Of a DNA stretch of 10,730 bases, positions 5,238 through 10,170 are shown one piece after another. Both the position numbers and the translations under genes were made by a program. The stretch lies in assembly GCA_026770585.1 (NCBI GenBank), contig MU646800.1:205645-216374 (forward strand), read 5' to 3'. Within the stretch, counting starts at the first letter, position 1; every line of letters begins with the position of its first letter. Origin of the DNA: Baffinella frigidus (lineage: Eukaryota; Cryptophyceae; Cryptomonadales; Baffinellaceae). The notes beneath the pieces were generated by a model. That model made no database searches, had not been told where the DNA came from, and saw nothing but the letters and a program-made list of their open reading frames with translations.

Positions 5238-5334
5238 GAATGGGTGAAGGACACTGGCGGTGTGTGACGGGGACTTACTGCTCCTCCACCACGGGTACCT
5301 TCAAGTTCCAGCTATCACCCTGTCGCAAACCCTA
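5238..5334 (+). pseudogene. B exon copy 4, frameshifted
   Basis: GGGTGAAGGACACTGGCGGT then GTGTGACGGGGACTTACTGC. One extra G relative to B2 shifts the frame at TGGCG-GTGTGT. Downstream the frame reads VCDGDLLLLHHGYLQVPAIT. The donor-like CACGG|GTACCT is kept. Confidence 0.5.
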
Positions 5335-5353
5335 GGCATTACCGACTATTCTT

Positions 5354-5393
5354 AAGTTGATATGCTGGGTGTGCGGTGCAAATTCGTCAACTT
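5354..5393. repeat. 40-bp hairpin spacer H2
   Basis: AAGTTGAT ... GTCAACTT with GCTGGGTGTGCGGTGCAAAT inside. It has the same 40-bp span as H1 and H3. Downstream, 5427 carries a consensus donor-like GTGAGT inside GAATTGGTGAGTCC. Confidence 0.7.
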
Positions 5394-5450
5394 TGGTGCA
5401 GAAAAGAGCCCGGTCTCACCGAATTGGTGAGTCCAAATAGACTGAAACTG

Positions 5451-5665
5451 AGGGGGTGAAAGACACGGGCGTGACGGCGATTTCATAGGAAACCGGTTTT
5501 AATTTGAAACCACTGGATTCAATGAAAATTACTACACGAACGCTTTAATATTACTAGTAAAACTCGTTCTGTGTAGTAAATTTCATTACCAGAAAGTTTT
5601 AAATTAAAACCGTTTTCCTATGAGATTTGCTGCTCCTCCACCACGGGTACGATCAAGTCCCCGTT
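5451..5665 (+). pseudogene. B exon copy 5, split by a MITE
   Basis: The left part GGGGGTGAAAGACACGGGCG then TGACGGCGATTT. The right part GATTTGCTGCTCCTCCACCA then CGGGTACGATCAAGTCCCC. Compared with other copies, four bases (one TGTG) are missing in GTGTGTGACGG, so it was frameshifted as well as interrupted. The right part would continue LLLLHHGYDQVPVVALPH. Confidence 0.6.
5484..5623. mobile_element. MITE inside B exon copy 5, GATTT target duplication
   Basis: Terminal inverted repeat CATAGGAAACCGGTTTTAAT against ATTAAAACCGTTTTCCTATG. The inner inverted part is TGAAAATTACTACACGAACG against CGTTCTGTGTAGTAAATTTC. GATTT flanks at 5479-5483 and 5624-5628; the uninterrupted copies have one such site, so insertion and 5-bp duplication are read directly. 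Superfamily not identifiable from this alone. Confidence 0.85.
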
Positions 5666-5701
5666 GTAGCTCTGCCTCACTCGGGTTTGCGGACTATTCC
5701 T

Positions 5702-5741
5702 AAGTTGACATGCTGGGTGTGCGGTACAAACCCGTCAACTT
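5702..5741. repeat. 40-bp hairpin spacer H3
   Basis: AAGTTGACATGCTGGGTGTG then CGGTACAAACCCGTCAACTT. Preceded by TAGCTCTGCCTCACTCGG and followed by AGCGGGAAAGAGCCGACGAT, the same order as H1. Confidence 0.75.
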
Positions 5742-5758
5742 TGTAGCGGGAAAGAGCC

Positions 5759-5830
5759 GACGATCGGGTGAAGGACACTGGCGTGTGTGACGCCAATTTG
5801 CTGCTCCTTCGGCAAGCCACGCCACTGCAC
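5759..5830 (+). pseudogene. B exon copy 6
   Basis: GACGATCGGGTGAAGGACAC then TGGCGTGTGTGACGCCAATT encode DDRVKDTGVCDANLLLLRQ. The DGD motif is changed to DAN, and the GG|GTACGA donor is lost (CGGCAAGCC). The H spacer is directly upstream. Frame intact over the core. Confidence 0.5.
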
Positions 5831-5857
5831 TCGAAACATCCACTTTTGTCATCTTCC

Positions 5858-5930
5858 AAGGGAAACCCCTTGAATACTTAAGTCAATCACGTAGAATCTG
5901 ACGTGGATAAGGCGTCGGTTTCCCTCGAGC
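5858..5930. repeat. Imperfect foldback
   Basis: CAAGGGAAACC with CTTGAATACTTAAG on the left, and CTTATCCACGT and GGTTTCCCTCG (as complement) on the right, around ATCACGTAGAATCTGACGTG. A decayed MITE-like hairpin next to B6. Confidence 0.4.
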
Positions 5931-5977
5931 CCTCTGGCGTGGAGGGTACGATCAAGTCCCAGCTCTCTCTCCCAGTC

Positions 5978-6217
5978 CATTCCGTAGGGTGCTAGCGTAT
6001 GCAATACCGTACTACTGCAATGCCACAGGGGACTTGTCAAATTATTGGACACAACACTAAAGTTAGTTGTAGGTTACCTTTTGACGAATTTTGGTCACGT
6101 CCTGGGGGATGAAATTGCCTTTGAGGGAAAAATGGCTCCACAGTAGCGAACATCAGAGTGTCCGCTGCTGTTTGAGACTTCCCTCATGGCTTTGCAGTAG
6201 TATGGTGGTAGGGAATG
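5978..6217. repeat. Foldback with arms from the CATTCCGTA repeat
   Basis: The left arm 5978-6018 (CATTCCGTAGGGTGCTAGCG then TATGCAATACCGTACTACTGC) pairs with 6194-6217 (GCAGTAGTATGGTGGTAGGG then AATG), which lacks about 17 bases. The 175-bp interior (6019-6193) shows GAGGGAAAAATGGCTCCA, seen again near 7667, and no gene. Confidence 0.5.
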
Positions 6218-6225
6218 CCGTAATT

Positions 6226-6262
6226 AGGGACGTGTGTGACGGCGACATCCTCCTTGGCTTGT
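6226..6262 (+). pseudogene. B exon copy 7, truncated
   Basis: AGGGACGTGTGTGACGGCGA then CATCCTCCTTGGC encode RDVCDGDILLG, then sequence passes into an inverted repeat (6258). The upstream DDRVKDTG codons are missing, cut by the preceding foldback. Confidence 0.45.
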
Positions 6263-6343
6263 CAACTTAAGAACGCACTCGAGTGCGTTGCAGGCCCTAG
6301 CGCTCCCTCACTCAGGTTCGCTGACTATTCTTAAGTTGACAAG
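6258..6343. repeat. Inverted repeat holding an 18-bp perfect palindrome
   Basis: CTTGTCAACTTAAGAA at 6258-6273 is the exact complement of TTCTTAAGTTGACAAG at 6328-6343. Next to the left arm is AACGCACTCGAGTGCGTT (6272-6289), a perfect palindrome. The right arm is the start of spacer H4, which lacks an intact GTCAACTT end (CGTGTTCTTTGG instead). Confidence 0.75.
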
Positions 6344-6373
6344 CTAGGTCCGCGGTACAAATGCGTGTTCTTT

Positions 6374-6415
6374 GGAGTGTGTGACAGCGACGTTAACCTC
6401 CTCGTCCGCCACGGG
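6374..6415 (+). pseudogene. B exon copy 8
   Basis: GGAGTGTGTGACAGCGACGT then TAACCTCCTCGTCCGCCACG encode GVCDSDVNLLVRHG. The next foldback starts at 6416, exactly where other copies have their GG|GT donor. Confidence 0.4.
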
Positions 6416-6638
6416 GGATGAATCGGAGGAGACGGGAGTCAAAATGAGGAGACGGGAAGTTGATTTGCCAGGGTGCGGTACAAATTCGCCAAGTTTTGGC
6501 GTGCAAACAATCGTTCAGCCCGACGCAGGCTAGGGCTAAGACACACCCTTCGCGCCAAAACTTGGCGGATTTGTACCACACCCAGGCATATCAACTTCCA
6601 GTCTTCTCATTTTGACTCCCGTCTCCTCCGATTCATCC
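6416..6638. mobile_element. Foldback with about 87-bp arms made of local repeat DNA
   Basis: The left arm GGATGAATCGGAGGAGACGG, AGTCAAAATGAGG, then AGTTGATTTGCCAGGGTGCG, then CCAAGTTTTGGCG. The right arm 6552-6638 is its complement. The AATCGGAGGAGACGGGAGTC block also occurs singly at 4755 before B2, and the AGTTGAT...TGCGGTACAAATT part is an H spacer. Open frames on both strands (AKFWR motifs) are arm translation only. Confidence 0.75.
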
Positions 6639-6658
6639 TCCAATCGGTAGTCTACGAG

Positions 6659-6816
6659 GGTCTTGTCTCAAAAAAGTCTTTTTAGGAGTCGTTTTCTTGA
6701 GTCAACTCCCCTAAAAATTCGTCAACTTATGCGTAGAGAAAAGAATAAGTTGACGAATTTGTGGAGGAATTGACTTAAGAAAACGACTTGTAGAAAGGCT
6801 TTTTTGAGATAAGTCT
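6659..6816. mobile_element. Foldback family N, copy 1
   Basis: Arms of about 70 bp: TCTTGTCTCAAAAAAGTCTT, GTCGTTTTCTTGAGTCAACT, AAAAATTCGTCAACTTA against the complement ending GGCTTTTTTGAGATAAGTC. The loop is TGCGTAGAGAAAAGAA. Loop and inner arm are shared with 7089-7246, so the two are siblings with different outer arms. Confidence 0.8.
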
Positions 6817-6964
6817 CGGGACCCCGGATATCCGCGGGTAACGTGTCCACATTTGAATTAGAAAGGCCTCGAAGTTAATTGCCTGGGGGCAAGTTGACTT
6901 TGATGAAAGGTTGACTTTGATTAAAGGTTCGTAGTCCACCGTGTGGCTGGCGCTCACCGAAGGT

Positions 6965-7088
6965 GACCTCCAAGGAAGCAGCCGCACAGCTATTAAGTCA
7001 ATTTGCTGCTAAGTCGATTTGGTGTAAGTCAATTCCCCATGCGACCTGACTGGAACGGCCCGCCTCGGCAGCACCCCCCTTTCACCCA
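6965..7088. repeat. Direct duplicate of 7258-7386, left copy
   Basis: GGAAGCAGCCGCACAGCT, TTAAGTCAATTTGCTGC, TAAGTCAATTCCCCATGCGA, then GAACGGCCCGCCTCGGCAGC and ACCCCCCTTTCACCCAAC. The right copy has the same blocks in order with small indels and leads into D1; this one is cut by the foldback at 7089. 6817-6964 holds two GGTTGACTTTGAT repeats and a TTCGTAGTCCACCGTGTGG piece like a P terminus, nothing coding. Confidence 0.65.
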
Positions 7089-7246
7089 ACGTTTATCTCA
7101 GAAAACGAGTTCTAAAACTCGTTTTCTGAAGTCAATTCCCCTACAAATTTGTCATCTTATGCGGAGAGTAAAGAATAAGTTGACGAATTTGTAGGGAAAT
7201 TGACTTAAGAAAACGAGTTTTAGAACTCGTTTTCTGAGATAAACGT
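7089..7246. mobile_element. Foldback family N, copy 2, with a nested hairpin in each arm
   Basis: Outer ACGTTTATCTCAGAAAACGA mirrored by TCGTTTTCTGAGATAAACGT. Each arm contains its own hairpin (AAAACGAGTT..AACTCGTTTT at 7101-7128 and again at 7209-7236). The loop is TGCGGAGAGTAAAGAA. It lies between the two copies of a roughly 120-bp direct duplication. Confidence 0.85.
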
Positions 7247-7257
7247 GTAAGGAAGCA

Positions 7258-7389
7258 GTCACGTGTCAACTTAGGAAGCAGCCACACAGCTCCTCTTTCG
7301 TTCTTAAGTCAATTTCTCGTGTAAGTCAATTCCACATACGGTCTGACGGAACGGCCCGCCTCGGCAGCACCCCCCTTTCGCCCGACGAA
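7258..7389. repeat. Direct duplicate, right copy, leading into D1
   Basis: GGAAGCAGCCACACAGCT, TTAAGTCAATTTCTCGTG, TAAGTCAATTCCACATACGG, GGAACGGCCCGCCTCGGCAG, CACCCCCCTTTCGCCCGACG. Probably intron or intergenic DNA upstream of the D exon. Confidence 0.65.
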
Positions 7390-7466
7390 ATCGAGCTGGC
7401 GGTGCGGATCTACTCTCCCGCCTCCGACTTTCTCTCCCCCCCGGCCGCCGACTTGCTCCGCACACG
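7390..7466 (+). CDS. D exon copy 1, UBL N-terminal half
   Basis: 77 nt from ATC to CG, then GTCTAG. The peptide IELAVRIYSPASDFLS, then PPAADLLRTR, resembles the beta1-beta2 part of ubiquitin (MQIFVKTLTGKTITLEV then the helix start). It ends in phase 2 (CG|G), matching the phase-2 start of the A6 and 8564 exons. The 5' boundary is unclear: TCGAG|CTGG is the only AG near. Two more copies have exactly the same length. Confidence 0.45.
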
Positions 7467-7523
7467 GTCTAGCTCTGCCTCACTTGAATTGATTTTGACT
7501 GGACTTGAATCAAATCAATTTGA
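7467..7523. repeat. Post-D-exon spacer with AATTGATTT hairpin
   Basis: GTCTAGCTCTGCCTCACTTG, then AATTGATTTTGACTGGACTT, then GAATCAAATCAATTTGA. AATTGATTT pairs with AAATCAATT. An almost identical stretch (GTCTAGCTCTGCCTCACTTG, then AATTGATTTGGACTGGACTT) precedes D3 at 7988-8045, so spacer and exon were duplicated as a unit of about 134 bp. Confidence 0.75.
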
Positions 7524-7600
7524 ATCAAGCTGGTGGTGCGGATCTACGCTCCCGCTTCCGACACCCTCTCCGCCCCGGGCGCCGACTTGCTCCGCACACG
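7524..7600 (+). CDS. D exon copy 2, UBL N-terminal half
   Basis: 77 nt with no indel against copy 1 and about nine substitutions. It gives IKLVVRIYAPASDTLS, then APGADLLRTR, with the same phase-2 CG|GT end (GTCTTC). It is in a different window frame from D1 because the spacer length is not a multiple of three. The two could not be translated as one frame but could be spliced. Confidence 0.45.
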
Positions 7601-7807
7601 GTCTTCCACATAGGGCCCTTGAGGGGTTATTCAAAAGTCAATGTTTAGGGGGAAACGGTATCAATTTTTAGGAGAAAATGGCTCCAAGGGTGACCCAATG
7701 GCTCCAAGAACGGGGTTGGGATAACCCTCGAAGGTCCGTGTCTCGGATAAGGTAACGGAAACTCGGCCCAAAATGGGCCGAAAATCCCTTCGAAGTCCGC
7801 TTTGTGG
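7601..7807. mobile_element. Partial P element (right half) and debris
   Basis: 7743-7807 (GGATAAGGTAACGGAAACTC, then GGCCCAAAATGGGCCGAAAA, then CCCTTCGAAGTCCGCTTTGTGG) is the right half of the P MITE. Upstream are fragments such as GGGGTTATTCAAAAG and two AATGGCTCCAAG repeats, perhaps from the other half. Confidence 0.6.
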
Positions 7808-7851
7808 ATATCAGGTTCACGTAGGCCTTCACAAATCCCTATTCTTTCCAG

Positions 7852-7853
<2 letters not shown>

Positions 7854-7899
<46 letters not shown>

Positions 7900-7945
7900 T
7901 TTATTACTCTCGATACAGGTCCTAAATGAGGCCCTTGAGCCTTGA
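7854..7945 (+). repeat. TTC microsatellite feeding into an acceptor-like CAG
   Basis: About 14 TTC units (7854-7897), then ATTTATTACTCTCGATACAG at 7918 and GTCCTAAATGAGGCCCTTGA. This is the second copy of 129-184. The short pyrimidine tract there (CTCTTCTTCTT) is expanded here. Confidence 0.8.
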
Positions 7946-8045
7946 GTTGAGTGATACAAAAGTCCATGAGCCTGAAGAAACGCACAAGGTCTAGCTCTGC
8001 CTCACTTGAATTGATTTGGACTGGACTTGAATCAAATCAATTTGC

Positions 8046-8122
8046 ATCGAGCTGGCGGTGCGCGTCTACTCCCCCGCCTCCAACTTTCTCTCAGCCCCGC
8101 GCGCTGACTTTCTGCGCACAAG
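8046..8122 (+). CDS. D exon copy 3, UBL N-terminal half
   Basis: Again 77 nt, no indels. IELAVRVYSPASNFLS, then APRADFLRTR; many changes from copy 1 are silent or conservative (CGGATC to CGCGTC, TCT to TCC). Ends AG|GTGCTC, phase 2. The composite P element starts nine bases after the donor. Confidence 0.45.
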
Positions 8123-8130
8123 GTGCTCCA

Positions 8131-8386
8131 CGTTACCTTATCCGTAGGAACCCCCCTATGTCCCTACGGGTCGCCTACCGTAGGGTCCTAGGTCTCATCG
8201 CTTAAGGGTTATTCAGAAATCCCTTCGCACTCTGCTGTGTGGGCAGCCACGACACGGCACCAAGCAGCGATGAGACCTAGGACCCTACGGTAGGCGACCC
8301 GTAGGGCATAGGGGGGTTCCTACGGATAAGGTAACGGAAACTCGGCCCACAATAGGCCGGAAATCCCTTCGTAGCCCGCTGTGTGG
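8131..8386. mobile_element. Head-to-head composite of two P elements
   Basis: Inverted arms of about 71 bp, 8131-8202 and 8266-8336: CGTTACCTTATCCGTAGGAA, CCTATGTCCCTACGGGTCGC, CTACCGTAGGGTCCTAGGTC and complements. The left part runs on to AAATCCCTTCGCACTCTGCTGTGTGG, the right part to AAATCCCTTCGTAGCCCGCT then GTGTGG. Both outer termini face the same way and are followed by GGCACCAAGCA (8256 and 8391), so flanking DNA was duplicated too. Confidence 0.7.
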
Positions 8387-8424
8387 CTATGGCACCAAGC
8401 ACCCCCCGCGCATCATGCAAGCGC

Positions 8425-8552
8425 GCTTTGAAATGCTTCGAATTTCAATTTATTCCGATTGAAATCGAAATAAATTGGATTGGATTGGAATTGAATCAAA
8501 TAAAATCGGATTGGACTTGAATTGAATTGGATTTGAATTGATCTGAATTAGA
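8425..8552. repeat. AT-rich GGATT/GAATT low-complexity run with hairpin
   Basis: A hairpin AATTTCAATTTATTCCGATT with AAATCGAAATAAATTGGATT, then irregular GGATT and TTGAATT units up to the acceptor at 8563. May serve as the AT-rich 3' part of an intron. Confidence 0.55.
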
Positions 8553-8563
8553 TTCCCCTGCAG

Positions 8564-8633
8564 GCGTGGGACGACTGTGCGGGAGCTGGAGGGGTGCATC
8601 GCACGGATGCTCGGCGCTACTGGCCCTGTACAG
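8564..8633 (+). CDS. A'-type exon, UBL helix of a second flavour
   Basis: Acceptor ATTCCCCTGCAG at 8563; donor TACAG|GTACGC at 8634. The frame G|CGT GGG ACG ACT gives GTTVRELEGCIARMLGATG, then PVQ. TTVRELE..I...LG is typical of the UBL helix and the turn after it. The start is phase 2, matching D exon ends; the end is phase 0, matching the phase-0 start of the exon type at 10-121 (GWVVFVGDE). The most convincing single splice-bounded exon of the window. Confidence 0.55.
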
Positions 8634-8697
8634 GTACGCACTATCCACACAGTGGACTACACAGGATTTTTGCGAATAACCCATACGTGCATCATCC

Positions 8698-8798
8698 ATA
8701 GGACCCTACGTTAGACAATCCGTAGGGACATAGGGTTGATCCTAGGATGGATATGTTGATCCTATAGGTTGATCCTAGGATAGGTTGATCCTAGGAAG
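8698..8798. repeat. P-element fragment followed by GTTGATCCTAGGA tandem repeats
   Basis: 8699-8735 (AGGACCCTACGTTAGACAAT, CCGTAGGGACATAGGG) is the core of a P element. From there GGTTGATCCTAGGA units recur at 8733, 8754 (shortened), 8767 and 8783, apparently grown from the element's own GGTTCCT/CCTAGGA edge. Confidence 0.65.
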
Positions 8799-8799
8799 G

Positions 8800-8831
8800 A
8801 TATGTGTCGCACGGATGCTCGGAGCTAGCAG
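8800..8831 (+). pseudogene. Truncated second A'-type exon
   Basis: GTGTCGCACGGATGCTCGGA then GCTAGCAGTCATGTGCAG repeats the 3' half of 8564-8633 (VARMLGASSHVQ) and keeps the donor CAG|GTACAT. The 5' half and acceptor are replaced by the CCTAGGA tandem. Confidence 0.5.
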
Positions 8832-8972
8832 TCATGTGCAGGTACATTACTGTAACGTTTTGCGTGTGAACTTCAGTCGAAAGTAATGTTTCAGATGTAA
8901 AATTCCGTCGTAATTTACATTGTCTACACATCTGTCATTTCTTCTGATCCGTTGACGAATGTTTTCCCGCAG
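8832..8972 (+). other. Intron-like stretch (141 bp)
   Basis: Starts GTACAT; ends GTTGACGAATGTTTTCCCGCAG, with a branch-point-like TTGACGAAT and a pyrimidine tract before CAG. The centre has two halves of GTAACG/TAATTTACAT weak complementarity. Confidence 0.45.
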
Positions 8973-9163
8973 GGAAAAACTCGTTTTTGTAATTTTTAAG
9001 TCTCCTGGTGCACAATTTTTGAACCAAAATTGGCTTCAGAAAAGTGTCTTGCAACCCACCCTAGACTGTACCCACCCAAATGCCAAAAGTCAACCCCGCC
9101 TAAAGGCTCCAAGGATCCTCTCACCGGGGAGGATCCTGCAGGGGAGGATCTTGCGGTTGATGA
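8973..9163 (+). pseudogene. Beta3-beta5 UBL exon, degraded
   Basis: From the acceptor at 8972, G|GAA AAA CTC gives EKLVFVIFKSPGAQFL, like the start of exon 10-121 (GWVVFVGDE). About 9133-9163, in another frame, gives GEDPAGEDLAVDDH, like the LSD-x-x-V loop. A frameshift or lost intron separates them. Includes a CAATTTTTGAACCAAAATTG hairpin. The P element at 9164 cuts it just after VDD. Confidence 0.35.
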
Positions 9164-9322
9164 CCACAACGGGCTATCAAGGAATTTCCTGCCGATTTTG
9201 GGCCGAGTTTCCGTTACCTTATCCGTAGGACCCCCTCTATGTCCCTACGATTTGCCTACCGTAGGGTCCTAGGTCTTATCGCTTAGGGGCTATCACAAAT
9301 CCCTTCGAAGTCCGCTGTGTAG
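9164..9322 (-). mobile_element. P MITE, full-length copy
   Basis: CCACAACGGGCTATCAAGGA ... TTTTGGGCCGAGTTTCCGTT, ACCTTATCCGTAGGACCCCC, CTACCGTAGGGTCCTAGGTC, ... AAATCCCTTCGAAGTCCGCT then GTGTAG. 159 bp; inverted relative to 10171-10331 and aligned with it over its length. Terminal inverted repeats are imperfect here. TGA flanks both ends (9161 and 9323), a possible short duplication. Confidence 0.75.
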
Positions 9323-9555
9323 TGATTGGGTTTCGAGCAATCTTGGGTGGTCAAGGTTTCTCCAACGACTGCAGGTACGGCGGACAGAGGACGAGGAGTT
9401 GCGTTTCACCGGGGAGGGCACACTCATTTAGTACCACGAAACGAAACGTCGCGTTCTGAGATTTCCGCGTGGGGCCTGGCGTGGCTAGGTGCGGCGGACA
9501 GAGGCGGGCGGGAGAGTCGGGCGCATCGCGCGCGAGGGTGACTCGGTGCTCACCC
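9323..9555. other. Exon-like debris and a repeated GTACCACGAAAC block
   Basis: ACGACTGCAG|GTACGGCGGAC lies at 9364-9382, with GGCGGACAGAGG twice (9378 and 9493). GGGCACACTCATTTAGTACC then ACGAAACGAAACG resembles a decayed STLHL strand with a stop. The block GTACCACGAAAC ... TTCCGCGTG ... GGCGTGGC recurs at 9931-9995. Open frames on both strands are short and overlap, and none is recognised. Confidence 0.3.
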
Positions 9556-9747
9556 TCCACCCTCAAACACCAAACACCGAACCCTGAACCCTCAACCCCA
9601 AACCCTCAACCCCGAACCCTGAACACCAAGCACCAAACACCAAACACCAAACACCAAACACCAAACACCAAACACCAAGCCCCAAACACCAAGCCCCAAA
9701 CACCAAACACCAAACCCCAAACCCCCAACCCCAAACCCCAAACCCAG
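9556..9747. repeat. Long degenerate CCCTAAA-like heptamer array
   Basis: About 27 seven-base units. Early units are CCCTCAA, ACACCGAA, CCCTGAA, CCCCAAA; then many CACCAAA; then CCCCAAA. It is the longest such tract in the window and drives open frames on both strands (Gly-Phe-Val-Trp repeats on minus) that are not genes. Confidence 0.8.
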
Positions 9748-10170
9748 AGACACGGCGTGGTGAATTGATTTGATTTTGATGTGATTTGATTTGAAACCCC
9801 GCCCGCGCCAGGTCATAAGTCGGGTTTTTTGTTTTACTACACCGTCTACGGGTAAAGTTGATTCTCACAAGGGAAACACGCCAAACGTGTTAGGAATTGC
9901 AGCCCTTCGTGGGCGCTACAATGTTTTTTTGTACCACGAAACACTTTTAGCTCGAAACGTTGCGTGTGAAATTCCCACTTGTGACATGGCGTGGCCCCGT
10001 CGACTTTGCTACGCCCCGTCCACTTATCCGCGTGTCCTTTCATATGGCAAAACGGGGGTGCGACATCACTGTTGATTTTGCGAATCAGGTTGATTTGCCA
10101 CACAGCGGATGGATTAACCCAAACACGTACTACCCCAGATACAGAAGGGATAATCCCCAACTCCAACTTG
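9748..10170. other. No convincing gene; repeat debris
   Basis: Starts with GATTTGATTTTGATGTGATT low complexity. 9870-9900 has AACACGCCAAACGTGTT and GGAATTGCAG, an acceptor-like end. 9931-9995 repeats 9433-9490. TTGCCACACAGCGGA occurs at 10095 and 10168, the first copy a stray P terminus followed by TGGATTAACCC. Overlapping short frames on both strands cover 9791-10203; none has a recognisable domain. Confidence 0.35.

Noticed and set aside
5048-5335. 95-codon plus frame with Ser-Leu repeats
   Set aside because: Produced by the CT microsatellite joining pieces of two B copies in a shifted frame.
6393-6685. Opposed frames with shared YKFAKFWR-like peptides
   Set aside because: Arm sequence of the 6416-6638 foldback; the arms themselves derive from spacer H.
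8450-8699. Minus frames with Asn-Pro-Ile-Gln-type repeats
   Set aside because: Translation of the GGATT/GAATT low-complexity run, antisense to the better splice-bounded exon at 8564-8633.
9563-9868. Minus-strand 101-codon open frame rich in Gly, Phe, Val, Trp
   Set aside because: It is the translation of the seven-base repeat array; all frames stay open because the repeat lacks stops.
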